Positions 1-11,598 of a stretch of DNA of 64,000 nucleotides are shown here, one piece after another (the stretch's first letter is position 1; each line of letters opens with the position of its first letter). The stretch is from Neospora caninum Liverpool (Eukaryota; Apicomplexa; Conoidasida; Eucoccidiorida; Sarcocystidae). The translations under genes were made by a program, and so were the position numbers. The DNA is taken from NCBI RefSeq assembly GCF_000208865.1, contig NC_018396.1, forward strand, positions 3,095,101-3,159,100, read 5' to 3'. The notes beneath the pieces are model-generated. The model was not told where the DNA came from. It ran no database searches and was given only the letters and a program-made list of their open reading frames with translations.

Positions 1-1095
1 TGGAGAGACAGACCGTTTGTCTCACGCTATCTCACCTTTTTTATGAAACGCGCGCGGGTGACCCCTCGCAGTCTTCTCTGGTGCCCGCCCTCGGGCCTTG
101 CTTGACGAGTATCTTCATGCAGGTTTTCTCGAATATCTCGCTTCGAGGCGGTTTCCGTGTCTCAAACTACGCTGTCGCTTTCAGGGAACCTTTCGCATCG
201 TCAGCGATCAACGCGCCGTCCTGTGGACACTGCCGAAGCACCTCAAAAGAACGCCCGTCGCTGCCGCGCATGCATCGACAAAAGGTGGGATTTTCCACGC
301 GAACGGCTGCGGCTCTCTCCGTGTCTGAGAGGCGCAGCTAACCTACGAGCGTGTGTATATGTATATATAGATGTATACATATATATGTATTGTCTGTTTT
401 ATACATGGAGACAGGTGGAGAGGGGGCGGGACGGAATGTGGATCTGTAGTTGCATGTGGAGACCGTGTCGAGAAGTTCCGAGAATCACTCAGGCACGGGA
501 AACGCTTATTGGGATGCAGAGGAATTCCGAGGCGTACACAGACGAGCCATATGGCTGTGGGGGGGGAGGCAGAAAAGGCGACAAAAAGCTGGATCCCAAA
601 GGGTACAGAGAGGTGCGCGAAATGCACACAACGCTGGTTGAACGAATCTCAGTACGTCGATGTTTTTCTAGCTGAAGAAACGTAAAACTACAGTTCCTAT
701 CAACTAGAAGGAAAGCGTAGCGCACTCTCTCGGTTCGCTCATACGCACAGAACAGGCTCCTGGTAGGGGCCTGAAACTTTGCGGAGGCTTCCTGCCTCAT
801 GGCGGCACGTGGAAGAAGAGGTTTTGGCGCGGAGTGTGTCGCAGCTGCGTGCTCCGTCTTCGCGTTCATCCTCTGTGTTTCCTCGACGGGACCCGCTTCT
901 TCTGTCCTCTAAACAGACTCGACAGACACTTCCTCTGGCGGGAAGGAAGAGGCGAAAGCGTCGCCGACCTCGGGCCGGCCTCATGTGTCTCTTCTTGGCG
1001 AGCTGGTTCTCGCCCCTTTGTCTTCGTCGGCCGACTCTGAAGGCCATGATGACTTCACTCTTTCTAGGGCCCCTTCCAACCCGGACCGCTTTCCT
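1..1095. other. 5' flank of the first gene, no clear gene
   Basis: No reading frame here has a convincing protein character. A short TA-rich, TATATA-type tract lies at about 355-390. The frame used by the downstream gene is open without an ATG from about 985 to 1095, so a coding upstream exon or a non-recognised start cannot be excluded. Confidence 0.5.
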
Positions 1096-3252
1096 ATGTC
1101 TCCCCGGCGCCGACGCGCGCGGCGGTTCCTGCCTTCCGATCGCCAGCAGTCGCCTGGCGAGTCTCTCCAACCTGGCCCCTGTGGAGACGGTTCGGGGCCC
1201 TCTGGGCTTGGGATTCAGACTGCGGGTCGCGCCGCGAAGGAGACGGACCCAGCGGCCCTTCTGGCAGCGAGTCGAGCCTCAGCTGTGGCGGCGTCGGGCG
1301 CCTCGACAAGGCCGCGCCTTCTTCCGGTGCCCGATCAGTCCCCTCAGGCGCGGGCTGCGCGGTATCGGCAAAACCTCATCGCTGCAGCCGGCGCCGAGGA
1401 GAGTCTTCCGCTCGCCGTGCGGCGCTTCTTGGCAGACGAAGTGGAGCGCGCGGAGGCGGTGGCCCGCCGCTTTGCGGGCGACGAGGGACAGCTCGTGGGG
1501 CCTGGAGCCGTGCGGGACGCTGGCTCTGGGGCCGGACGCGCGCGAGACGGCAAAAACGGCATGTATGGCCTGCCTGGGTCGGAGGAAGAGAGAGTGCCGG
1601 AGCACAACCTGTCTCTGGGAAGCCAACGAGAAGAGAACCTGCGCGCGGCGCACGAGGCGTCCCTGCGAACCGGACAGCCCCACGGCGTGGGCGGGGGGCG
1701 AGCCGGGAGTGAAGAGGCGACGCCGTCGCCGTTCCCGGATCGTGTCGAAGGGGGCGGGTCTTCAGCGCAGTTGCGGATCAGAGCCGACGGCGGAGGCTGT
1801 CGTGCGGGCGCAAGAGCTGACGAAGACGGGGCTCACACCCGAGGCCTCGCTCCCTCCGCATTCGACAGCCGTGGCCCGTACCGTCCGCAGATGAAGTCTC
1901 CTGGCCCGACGGGGCTTCCTGCAGGCGACGGCGCTGCCCGCGCCTCCGCCGGGGCCCGACGGGGCTCCGAATTCGGGCAAGGCACCTACAGCGGAGCTTC
2001 TCGCCCTGGGGGCTCCCGCGACCGCGAGGCCCCGCCGCGCTCGGCGGTCGGCGGAGGGGGTCGAGGCCGTCAGCACGCGCCGCCGCAGACTGGCGGGGCT
2101 GCCAGTGGGGTGTACACGTCGCCTCGCGCGGTGCGGAGTGGAGGGGGTCTGCTTACAGATCGGGAAGAGCTGATTCTCAAAGAGGGCGTCAACAACTTCC
2201 TCGCTCTCATCCACTTTGAAGCGAAAGACATGACGCTGTCCGGCTCGAGCATCGACAAAGAAGCCGTCACGCTGTATCCCTACGAGCACCTCGAGCTCGC
2301 GCCGGCCCACGGGAGTTCCGAAGATGCGGGAACCCGAGCGTCGTCCGTGAGGAGGGGCGGGGCTTCCGGCGCAGGCACAGCTCGAGGAGGATCGCGAGGG
2401 CGACGTGGAGACCGCGAGAAACTCCAGACGCCTGGATGGGGGGTCGGATCTAGCGGAGGAAACGGCGACGACGCAGGCTGCTCCATCTCCGTTTTCAAGC
2501 GAACAGTTGCGGGAAGGTAAGAAGGGACGAATTACGGTTCCCAGCTGTGTGTGTGTGTGTCGAGACGGTTCTCGTCCGCCATGCCCACATTTCCCTTGTG
2601 CGCTCGCGAGGAGTGGCTGCGTGTTTGCGGTGAAAGACGTCGCACGGCTTCCTGCCGCGAGAGCAGGCGCTTTTGTTTTCGGCAACGCGTTTTGAGATGA
2701 GAGGCGACTCGCCGGGGCATCGTTCGTGCCCGCTGCTGTTTGCTGCGCGCCGCGCTCTTCAGGTACGTCGTGTGGAATGCACTCGGAGACAACAAAGCTT
2801 CGAGGGTGAACCTTTCCTTCGACGAAGGAGGAGCGGAAGAGGCGGAAGCAAACGCTTACGGCAGCGACTTTCCCTCGCATCCCGCTAGGCCTCCAAACGT
2901 TCCCGGCGGCTACAGTTTCGCGGCACGCGCCGTGCCTGCGTTTCCGTCAACTGCGACTGCTCGCCAGTTTGCCTCTCCTGCGCAAGACGGCTCTGCAGGT
3001 CGAGGAGAGACTGAAGGGGGAACGACGGCCTCCAGCTCGGTGGTTTTTCCCGACGCTGCCCGAGTGCGGGTCGACAGAAGTCTTTCCCCCGGCGAGCCGC
3101 CAGCCAGGATTTTGGGGGCCGCCGCAGCGGAAAGGGGATTCGCTGTCGAGACAGACTCTCCGAGTCCACAGAGCCGTGCAGGGCTGGGGGGCTTTTCGGC
3201 GCCGTCGCCGTCGCACGTTGGCGACAAAATCGAGACAAACGCAGAGTTTTGA
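1096..3252 (+). CDS. Two-exon protein of unknown function, Gly/Arg/Ala-rich
   Basis: I do not recognise this protein. The best model joins 1096-2516 and 2763-3252 for 636 residues. The donor is AAG|GTAAGA after 2516 and the acceptor is CTTCAG|GT at 2762/2763; the split Arg codon is restored exactly and the intron is 246 bases. The first in-frame ATG is 1096, followed by a basic stretch (MSPRRRRARR). Residues 1-350 are rich in Gly, Ala, Arg and Ser and look disordered. A compact hydrophobic patch begins near residue 353 (LTDREELILKEGVNNF), and a second follows the splice near residue 475 (YVVWNALGDNKASRV). These two patches are probably the only folded parts. The tail is again Ser/Pro/Ala-rich. 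The frame is open upstream to about 985 without an ATG, so an additional 5' exon is possible. The coding call rests on frame length, splice agreement and composition. Confidence 0.6.
2517..2762 (+). other. Intron of the first gene
   Basis: The intron has a GTAAGA donor and a TCTTCAG acceptor and preserves phase 2. It contains a short TG repeat (about 2548-2560). Confidence 0.65.
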
Positions 3253-6200
3253 CGGGCGTCCGGTCTCAAAGGAAACCTAGACACATGAGAACGTCTGCTC
3301 CGTTTACGAGGTAGTTTGTGTGTGGCCTGTCGCGCGTGGGAATACGACGCCGAGGGAGAGCGGTCGATCCTCGAAAGTGTGTACACACATGTGTTTTAGG
3401 TCAGTCGGCTTCCCGACGGCGTGTGTCCGAGTTTTTTATTTCTTCGCGGGGAACATTGCAACATTGCAGCTCGCTTCGTATTTGCACAAGCGCTGGCAAG
3501 AGCGTCCTTTAAGGGCCTTCCGTGAAACAAGAGCCACAGGCAGGCGCGCGTTTCTGTCACGGCAGGCATGGTGTGTCCCCGTTCAACTCGGATTTTGACG
3601 TGGGTCACACAAACCGTGTGGAACTGGATCACCATTTCCGATTTGTCGCTCATGAAAACGAGGGCGGCCGGTGTACGCGACTCTCTAGCGATGAAAACCG
3701 GAAGAAAGGCAAATCAGTCGATCACAAAAAGTTGTGGCTGTTGGAATTTCTTCCACGTAGCAGAGCTTCTGTCAGTCTGCCACAGACCGGAAACTCGCCA
3801 CTTTTACGCTTAATCGTCACCAGGGGACTCGGGTCTCTCAAAAAGAACAGGGAAAGCTGAGGATGCTCCCCGTTTTTCCCGTTTTCAACACTTTGGGTGT
3901 CAATAAAAAAGAGGACTCGTGACGGCGCCTCCTTTTCGGGACGTGGGGTGCTCGTGCTGGCGCTGGAACTCCCGGTAACGGAAAACACCCAGATAAGGAG
4001 TTTTCGAGGTTCTAGTGACACGCAAGGTCGGTGTACTTCGATGCCGTCAAAGTTAGGAGCAGCCCGTGAAAGAGGAGAGCCCTCCGCGCTGCGTGTTTTC
4101 TATCGGTGTAGGAAAAGTTTGAAAGGGGGGCGCGTGGCGCAAGGCACGACGTCGTTTCTAGCGAATTCCCAAATGTATGACGTCAATACGACCGAGGCAA
4201 CCAAAATTGGAACGGGGCAGCGCCGTGTGACTGAGAACGGCTTAGTGAACGACGACGAAGTCCCCCTTTGGGAGTGTAACAGTTGTGCCTGAAACGAGTC
4301 GCACACCACATCTGAGCAGAACAGATATACTTGGGTATACGGCATCTAGCTCTCTCGCGCCCATTTTGAAGACTCGGGGACTTTTTTTCTCGACTTCTCG
4401 GAAAACTGGCGGGTTCCTCCTGAACATAACCGATGTGGAATAACCTTAATGTAGTAGGATATTGAAATCCAACACTTTTAGCTGTCTTAAGCAGTCCAGT
4501 GGGGCGGTGGTGTACAGCAGTCATAAAGAACTTGGTTGTCTGCCGATGTCTTTCCTCAGGCGCCCCTGTCACTGACAAGATCTGTAATCAGCATACTGTC
4601 AACTCGCCCGTTTTGCCGACGATTGAGTGTCTCGTCGCTGGGGCGGGTAGCGAAGCATAAGCGAGCGGAGCCCTCTCCGTTGGGCAATGCACGCAATCGA
4701 AAACACAAACATTTCGGGATTCGGATTTTCCGGATGCAGGAACGGTGTGACGAAGTCACGCGCTCGTCGAATCGACGTATGAAAGGCGGACAAGGGTCCG
4801 ATTGAGATGAAAGCTTTGAATCTCGACGTCAGCGAGGCCGCTTAAAGAACCTCGACTGTCGCTTCTTCGAGGTCTACGAAAATCGCCAGGTTGGCAATCC
4901 GCGCAACTGGTTCGCTGCAGGATACGCACGCACGTGGCAGCGTAGTACGAAATCGTGCTGTAAAAATGCATTCTCCGTTTCGAGATTTAAAGTGTCGACA
5001 CGGCAGGCGTTCGGAGGTTCTGTGTCTCCAACGGGGCAACTGTTTTATCGCCATTCGGCCGCTCATATTGCAGGTTACTTGCCCCATTGCAGGCCGTAGA
5101 GTACTCAGCTTATGGTTAAACTGCGAACGCCTTGCACTGTATAGAGTGACTGTGGTCTTCCGGACTTCCTCCACTTCACTTGCCGTGCCTTTTGGCGATT
5201 CCCAACCCCAGATGCAAAACAGGATGGTGCCTTTAGGTCAGAAACTCCGCTCACTGCGACCGCAATGCCCAGTCCACGGGAATAAAGAGTGGTCATCGGC
5301 AAGAACCCACGGTGACAAAAGCGGTATTTTCGGGTACGAACAAGCAGACGTCGCTGTTCGACTGTATCCTTGTCGATGTTGCTGGTACTCTTTTCGCACA
5401 TGGCTGTGCAGTCAACGGTGAGCAGTGCATGCACAGATCTTCTTGGAGGGTGAGACAGATTTGCCTTCATAATTTGTTTCCTGTTTTTGTGGCTGTGTTT
5501 TTTGAGAAACACGTGTAACAATGCGTTTGTCTTCAGCGTGATGTTCTTTGATGGGAAGAACTCGGCCTTCAGAAACCGATTTATTCGCCACTCGGCGGGC
5601 GGGTGTCTTGCATTGTCCATGGTTCCTTCCGCGCGTACTCCTTCTCTGCGCTGCAGGGGGTTCCGTACTTGTACAGCCTCAGTCGCAAATGCCCTTGTTT
5701 GTGCATCCATTAAAAGGGGTGACACACGCACGAGGCAAGACACGAAGTCTCGTTACACAAATCAGAGAAACCTGTGGAAACGAAGAGGGCCTTGGAGGGC
5801 AATAATCAGTAACTGGTTTCTCGGCGACTGCGGTCGAAGCAGTGCATAGACCGGCGAGAACTCGGGGAATTTGTAGAAAATACGGGGAGAGCGAGAAACT
5901 CTCGGCAAGTTTCCCTCTCTTACTCTGTCTCACGGTTTCTCTCCCGTCCCTTCTCGCCTTTTGTTTCCCATGCCGCGACCCCCGGAAGGTCCAATCACTT
6001 GGCCCTACAGAAACGTCGCTGTCCAGTTAACATGTTTTCTTCCGTTCTGGACATCCGTTTGTTTCAAAGGAAGCAGCTCTGCACGGGCGTTCTCTTTTCA
6101 CAGATCGGGAGTCTCGAGAAGACAGGCGCGGCGTAAAGGAAAGCGGTGTATCCCTTTTCGCCGCGACGCGAAACCGTTGCCACGGGGTTCCCCATTCTCG

Positions 6201-6427
6201 TCCTGTCGAGAGATAGAGACGGCAGATTCTTTTCCATCACTTAGCTTGGTGTTCGCTCCTCTCTCATAAACCGATGCTCGCCCCCAGGAAAGGACGAGAC
6301 TGCGCTCCTAACTCGCCGCCTTGCCCACTGGCGACACACAGGCCTTTTGCGATGACCGGCAGCCGTGCTCGCCACGAGTCCGTCAAGTCTTCCTTCGGTG
6401 CTCCTTCTTCTCTCTGGTCTCTTCTCC
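3253..6427. other. Intergenic, no gene recognised
   Basis: About 3.2 kb between the first gene and COG6. Reading frames on both strands are short; the longest, on the minus strand at 5105-5743, has no recognisable motif and an unbiased composition. The last 500 bases are pyrimidine-rich and would hold the COG6 5' leader and promoter. Confidence 0.55.
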
Positions 6428-9400
6428 ATGGAGTCTCTTTCGGCGTTAAAGGAGGCACGCGCGGACGCGACGTGTCTCCCCTGCGGTCGGTCTTCGTCGC
6501 TCTCGCAATCACCCGCGCCGTCTGCCGCTGAGCCCGGGGCCTCGGGCCGATCTACGCTGCCGGCGACAAATCTCGAGCCGGTCGCTCTCAACGGCACGTC
6601 TTCGCCTTACGGCAGTCCGTCTCTGGCTCCAGCGTCTCTAGGGAAACCTGCCTCGCATCCACTGTCTCGCGAAGTCGCGCGTATCCTCTCCCGTCCGTTC
6701 CTCGACGCTCCGTTCTTGCCGGAGGCCTTGGCGTGTCTCTCTTCGTTCTATTTGCCTGGACACCACACAGACCCCGAGGGCTCGAAGGCCTCTTTGGGCG
6801 CCACTTCGCGAGCGGGACTGGGCACGCCGCCCCTGCTTGTTCCTCTTATTTATCGAGAGAAGTTGCGAATTCACCAAGAGGCCCTCGCCGCCTTCGCGCC
6901 CATCCGTTCGCAGATTGCCGACCTCAGCTGTCAAGTGCAACTCCTGTCGCGCACGTGTTCTCAGGCTGCCTCGCAGCTGCGCAGAAGCCGGTCCCACCTC
7001 GCCCCGCTTCTCCACGGAGTCGAGGCTCTTCGCGGACAGCAGCGGACGCTCCACAGTCGCCAGCGACTTTGTCACCTCCTCCTCGACTCTCTCCAGTTGC
7101 CCGAGCCTCTCCTGGAAGCTCTCACGGGCCGGAAAGGCACATTCGGCGCCTACCTCGCCGAGGGCGCCGCGGAGACGGCAGGGCCGCCGAGCGAGGCGGG
7201 GGACAACGGGGCAGGTCTGCAGCTGACGGGGCCGGAACCGAGGCCCGAAGAAGCCGCGAAGGAAGATCTGCGTCTCGATGGACGCTTTTTCGAGGCCTTG
7301 CAGGAACTGGAGAAGATCCGGAAACGCGCGTTGAAACTGCAGGCGAAGATGTCGCAAGCGTCGATGGCGCATCGCGAGTTCTCCAAAGAGCAAGAGCTGG
7401 CGCGGACGAATCCCGAACCTCTCGACGGACCGCTCCAATTCTTCTCGCGGGCCGCGCCGAGGCTGGCAGATGACGTGCTTCAGCACACAGCGGACCTCCG
7501 AGAGGCGGCTTACGAGCGGCTGTACCTGTGGATTCAGCGGGTTTTTAGGAGCGCGGTTGGGGCCGGGGTCAGTTCCGAGGCGAGGCCAGGAGGCAGACGC
7601 AGTGAAACCAGTGGACCGAGGGGACAGAGCGGCAAGGGCTACAGGGACGCGCCCGACACGCACTCGAAGGGGATCGAAACTCTGGCCATCAGGCACGTCG
7701 AGGCGTTTGCAGCGGCTTTGGCGGCGACCGGCCTGATTGACAAGTGCGAGCGCGAGGGGACGAGAACCTGTGGTGAGCAGCGTCTGAGAGCGGTCCTCGG
7801 AGTGGAGGAAGACTCGCCCCTCTTGCTTCGTGGTTTCCAGGTTCTCGAAGAGCGGCCCGCGTACCTCCAGGACTCCGTTCAAGAATTCTCCCGTGTCCGA
7901 TCCCAACTGATCACCGACGCGTTCTGGGGCACGCCGCTGGACTCCGAAGGCGATCGCGTTCTGCCGCGCGGGACTGGTCCGGTCTTGAGCGTTTTGACGA
8001 CGGCACGAAACCTCTCCGCCTATTGGAGAAAGGCCGGAGTTCTGGGCGGAAACAAAGCCGTAGGTGGAAAACCAAAGGCAGATGTGGAGGGCCGAACAGG
8101 TGCCGACGCCGCGCCACACGTCCTTCCTCTCGGCGCCTCCTTCGACACCGTCTGCCGAGCTGAGCCCGTTCAATTCTTGCGGGCGACACTCCAGTATGTG
8201 GCGCATGCCGTGGCGGCTGAACGCGCCGTCACGCGCGGACTTGTGGTCCTGCTCCCGAGTGAGGACGCGCAGTCGCCTTCGCGTGGAGCCCCCGCGGGGA
8301 ACGAAGCTGTTGGAGGGAAATCGGCGAAGCAGACTGAAGAGACAGACCGGCCCGGAGGGGCTGAGAGGAGCCAGCGAGAGAGTTTGGCGGGAGTCGACAC
8401 CCACCAGGATCTCCAGGCAGGAGCGAGCGGGACGCAAGACGCGACTGGAGAGGAATCGAGGAGAGCCCTTGAAAAGACGCAGCAAGGCGGATTTGAAACC
8501 GGAAAGTCTGCAGCTCGTGCGGGGGGTTACCCTTCGGAAAGCTCGGAAGGCCCTGGTTTTGCTCTCAGCGGAGAGCAGGCAGGAACCCATGGAGATGAAC
8601 AGGTTGGCGTCCGATCCGTGAGTGAGATGAGAGCGGGCGCCGCGCTCAGAGGCACTCGGCTTCTCCAAGAGCACACAGCGGGCATGCATCGACCTCTCAG
8701 GGCAGCCATCGAACAAGCCTTCTCGATGATTCGGGCGAGTACAGCTTCGTCGGGAGCGGCCGGAAACCGTCTCCTTCAGCAGCACGTCCTCGGTGTGCTG
8801 CTCATGGTCCGGCTGTTGGACGCGTACTCAGCTCTCCTGCGGTCTCTCCTTGTCTTTGGCGCAACCGTGGCTGGGTCGTCTCCCTCCGCCAGTGCACCAC
8901 GGGCGGAGCGTGACGGCGGATCAGGTGTTTCAGAGCGCAAGCACGCCGAGACGCACGAGCAAAGTCGAGGGCCTTCGGTCTCCGATCCAACGTATCCGTC
9001 GCCCGCCCTGCGAGGGAGAACTGGAAACCCGATTCGAACCGACGACGAGTTGGTGAACGCTGTCGTGACTCCCGAGCTCGTTCGCTGTTGCGAAGAGTTC
9101 GCCGATAAAGGCGAAGAACTTTTTCTGTCCCTCTGGGAGCGACAGGTCGTCCGGGCAGCGTCGTCCTCGCCGGTAGCTCGGCTGTCGTCCATGCTGCTCT
9201 CAGGTCGTCTCTCGCCCGAGGCGGCTGGAGCAGAAAAAGAGAGTGCAGGGACGGGCGGCGACAGCGAGTTGATCTCCTCGGCCGAGGGAGGGGTGTTTCT
9301 CGAGCTCACAGGCAGGCTCCGAGAAGCTTTAGAGATCTTGCATGCTCCCGTGATTTCTGCAGAAGAAGAAGACGAGCTCTGGCTGCTTGCTTCCGGGATA

Positions 9401-10279
9401 GCCGCCGCTGCGTCGCGTCCGGCGAGCGCAGAAAAAAAGGGGGAAGGATCAGTCCCGTCCTGGGCCACGGCTCAGGCTGTCCTGGACGTGGTTATAAACA
9501 GAGACGCTTTGATTTGGGGGACTGAGGTGAAGTTGCGCGGATGCCGACTGGAAGGGGTCCGGCGGAGCCGAGTCACGGGGCTGAGCGCATTCGAGGAGCT
9601 CAGCGGCGACGGGAGCGACAGCGGGCCGGCAAGTGAAGAGCTGCATGCCTGGGTGGAAGCCTCGGTTGCGCCTTTGCTGAACTTCTGCAGGCAAGAGGCG
9701 CGTCGCTTCAGCGATGCCGGCGAGACAGCTGTGTGTCTTATCAATGCCTACGCAAGTGTCCAAGAGCCGCTGCGCCGATTCCGTGTTTGCGGGAGCTATC
9801 TGCGCGTGCTAGCTGAACTTTTGGACCAGCAAATGGCTACTCTCGTTCAGGTCGAATCAGGCCGAACGCTCGCGTCTCTGGGGCTCGCCGAGAGGCTCGA
9901 CGCTGTCCGCAGGGCTGTCGATCGCGAGCGTCGAGGTGGAGTCGCTGGAAACGGAGCTAAACCCCTGTCCGTCGAGGGCAACAAGGCGCCTCTCCAGGTT
10001 GGCAGGGAACAGTGTGAAAGTGGACCTGACGACGATGTGCTTCTTCATAAGGAAGAGCTCGTCAAGTTCTTTAGGGAGTTCTATGTTGCACTGTATGGAG
10101 CGAGTGCGTTGAATCTCGACTACGTCGATAGGCTGATGCATCGACACCTGCGTTCGAATGCTAGGAAGGCCGTGCTCCATGCAGTCCTCCAAGCCTACAC
10201 GGAGATCTACGTTCACACGAGCGACTTGCGGGCGGCTACGCACACCCCGGAAGACGTTGCGCTGCTTCTGGATGTGTGA
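6428..10279 (+). CDS. COG6: Conserved oligomeric Golgi complex subunit 6
   Basis: COG6 is a lobe-B subunit of the COG tethering complex, which captures retrograde vesicles at Golgi cisternae. One uninterrupted frame gives 1283 residues from the ATG at 6428 (context ctccATGG); upstream the frame has no ATG. An N-terminal helical, coiled-coil-like block lies at about residues 144-234 (REKLRIHQEALAAF onward). The strongest signature is near residue 358, AAYERLYLWIQ, which matches the TAYERLYRWAQ-type motif of animal COG6. It is followed by a block with EERPAYLQDSVQEFSR, equivalent to the family's DRPVLYKYTLDEF. The extreme C-terminus (VLHAVLQAYTEIYVH, then TPEDVALLLDV) matches the family's AYGEVYAAV...SPQQVQTLL ending. 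The protein is about twice the roughly 650 residues usual in animals; the excess sits in Gly/Ser/Glu-rich insertions at about residues 235-290, 375-420 and 590-720. There are no introns, unlike most neighbours. The family call rests on motif order and both ends matching. Confidence 0.9.
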   Translation: MESLSALKEARADATCLPCGRSSSLSQSPAPSAAEPGASGRSTLPATNLEPVALNGTSSPYGSPSLAPASLGKPASHPLSREVARILSRPFLDAPFLPEALACLSSFYLPGHHTDPEGSKASLGATSRAGLGTPPLLVPLIYREKLRIHQEALAAFAPIRSQIADLSCQVQLLSRTCSQAASQLRRSRSHLAPLLHGVEALRGQQRTLHSRQRLCHLLLDSLQLPEPLLEALTGRKGTFGAYLAEGAAETAGPPSEAGDNGAGLQLTGPEPRPEEAAKEDLRLDGRFFEALQELEKIRKRALKLQAKMSQASMAHREFSKEQELARTNPEPLDGPLQFFSRAAPRLADDVLQHTADLREAAYERLYLWIQRVFRSAVGAGVSSEARPGGRRSETSGPRGQSGKGYRDAPDTHSKGIETLAIRHVEAFAAALAATGLIDKCEREGTRTCGEQRLRAVLGVEEDSPLLLRGFQVLEERPAYLQDSVQEFSRVRSQLITDAFWGTPLDSEGDRVLPRGTGPVLSVLTTARNLSAYWRKAGVLGGNKAVGGKPKADVEGRTGADAAPHVLPLGASFDTVCRAEPVQFLRATLQYVAHAVAAERAVTRGLVVLLPSEDAQSPSRGAPAGNEAVGGKSAKQTEETDRPGGAERSQRESLAGVDTHQDLQAGASGTQDATGEESRRALEKTQQGGFETGKSAARAGGYPSESSEGPGFALSGEQAGTHGDEQVGVRSVSEMRAGAALRGTRLLQEHTAGMHRPLRAAIEQAFSMIRASTASSGAAGNRLLQQHVLGVLLMVRLLDAYSALLRSLLVFGATVAGSSPSASAPRAERDGGSGVSERKHAETHEQSRGPSVSDPTYPSPALRGRTGNPIRTDDELVNAVVTPELVRCCEEFADKGEELFLSLWERQVVRAASSSPVARLSSMLLSGRLSPEAAGAEKESAGTGGDSELISSAEGGVFLELTGRLREALEILHAPVISAEEEDELWLLASGIAAAASRPASAEKKGEGSVPSWATAQAVLDVVINRDALIWGTEVKLRGCRLEGVRRSRVTGLSAFEELSGDGSDSGPASEELHAWVEASVAPLLNFCRQEARRFSDAGETAVCLINAYASVQEPLRRFRVCGSYLRVLAELLDQQMATLVQVESGRTLASLGLAERLDAVRRAVDRERRGGVAGNGAKPLSVEGNKAPLQVGREQCESGPDDDVLLHKEELVKFFREFYVALYGASALNLDYVDRLMHRHLRSNARKAVLHAVLQAYTEIYVHTSDLRAATHTPEDVALLLDV

Positions 10280-11079
10280 AGAGCTGAAGGGACTCGAGTG
10301 GCGGTTTCGAAGCGTTCACATTGTCAGTTGGGAGCCGCACCCGAATGAGAAACCGCAGGCACGTCTTTGAGAATCATTCCCCAGGTTCCTCTCCTCCTTT
10401 TGGGACAAAACCGTCTACATCAGGAACTTATTCGTGGGCTTCCCCGGAAAAACTACGCCCACGTCGTTCATTTGAGGTCACAAAGAACGCGTTGCGAAGT
10501 CGAGGGTCAGAGACAGTTGCACGAAGCGTCTAGGAAAAAGCCCGCAGCGCCACCCGCGAGGAACGAAAGCGTAGAGTCTCAATTAGCAAACACAGCCCAC
10601 ACTTTGCGATGCGTTCTGTCGTTTTTTGCATTCGATAAGCTAACACATTTTCTCATCTTCACGGAATATCGACATCATCGCCCAAAACCGGAAAACGCGG
10701 TCCTCTTTAGACTTCCTTCGATATCCGCCGGCTCTGTCGCAGGACAGCTGGCCCCAATAGGCGCTCAGAAAAACGAACAACTTCGGTTCTCCAATCCGTG
10801 AAACAGATTTCAGAGGCCTCTCTGTGGGCCTCCTGCGCAGCTGCTTCTCGTAAAACTGGGAAAAAACAATCGCACGCCTGCAACGGCGGAACATCCCAGC
10901 GTAGGTTCGCCGCCCTTCGCAAAACGCTCGGATTCCCTTTTCGGCAGCGATCGCTCCTGCACGTGCAATTGTATATTTCCCGTACACAAGCAACGAAGGC
11001 AGCAGAGACAAGCTGTAGATGGGGGGAGTACGCGTTGCGGAGGAACGGGACGTTGGTGCACTCTCCAGAATCGAGTTTG
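10280..11079. other. Intergenic between COG6 and a minus-strand gene
   Basis: This is the convergent 3' region between COG6 (+) and the small minus-strand gene ending at 11080. It presumably holds both 3' untranslated regions. No further gene is visible. Confidence 0.5.
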
Positions 11080-11598
11080 TCACAGAGGAGTCTCCTCGTT
11101 ATCGCTGTTGGGGATCCAGTCATCCAGAGGCTCGTAGTAAATGCAGCCGAGACTGCTCCTGCTAATATTTTGGCGACTGGGGGTGAAGAGCTTGAGGAAC
11201 GCGGAAGTTTCTGCTTCGGCCTTCTCATCGTGATCCCACATCGCCCGGAGCATTCTGAAAGAAGCCCCCGAGAAAAGGTGGCGATAGCGTTCGTCTCGCG
11301 CAGAATACATCGTCGCCGGTTGGCGGAGAGAAAGTTCGTGTTCGCGCGCGCGCCTGTGGGAATGTCCACCAGAGAGCCAGAGCACCTTTTTTGTTTCAAC
11401 GTAACCGAGTTTGTGTGGCACCATTTTTGTTCTTATCGTAAATTCGGCGATATGTGCGAACGCTCCCAGTTCCCGGGTTTCCAGGCTTTATCTGCCTTTC
11501 ACAAGCGGATCCAAGGGCATCGTTGCGTGCGTCTGAACTTACAAGGAACCCACAACCTCTCTAAAATTCCGCCGTTTATACAACCCCAGGGAAAGCAT
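11080..11598 (-). CDS. Small two-exon protein of unknown function (109 residues)
   Basis: I do not recognise the family. Exon 1 is 11543-11598 (ATG at 11598) and ends at a perfect donor, TT|GTAAGT. Exon 2 is 11080-11353 and begins after CCCACAG. The intron is 189 bases, and the split Leu codon joins the two frames without a break. The protein begins MLSLGLYKRRNFREVV, a short basic amphipathic start that could serve as a mitochondrial presequence. The middle is helical and charged (RMLRAMWDHDEKAEAE), and the protein ends acidic (WIPNSDNEETPL). The alternative is an unspliced 114-residue version starting at an ATG at 11424 in good AAAATGG context, which shares the same C-terminal 91 residues. 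Support comes from splice/phase agreement and protein-like composition; a mitochondrial role is only a guess from the N-terminus. Confidence 0.55.

Noticed and set aside
5105..5743. 212-codon minus-strand frame
   Set aside because: It has no motif and lies in AT-richer intergenic sequence. It was the best of several short frames but not convincing.
6638..8785. 715-codon minus-strand frame
   Set aside because: It lies wholly antisense to COG6, whose plus-strand motifs are clear. Its Arg/Leu/Pro-rich composition is what a GC-rich coding strand gives on the opposite strand, and no domain is visible.
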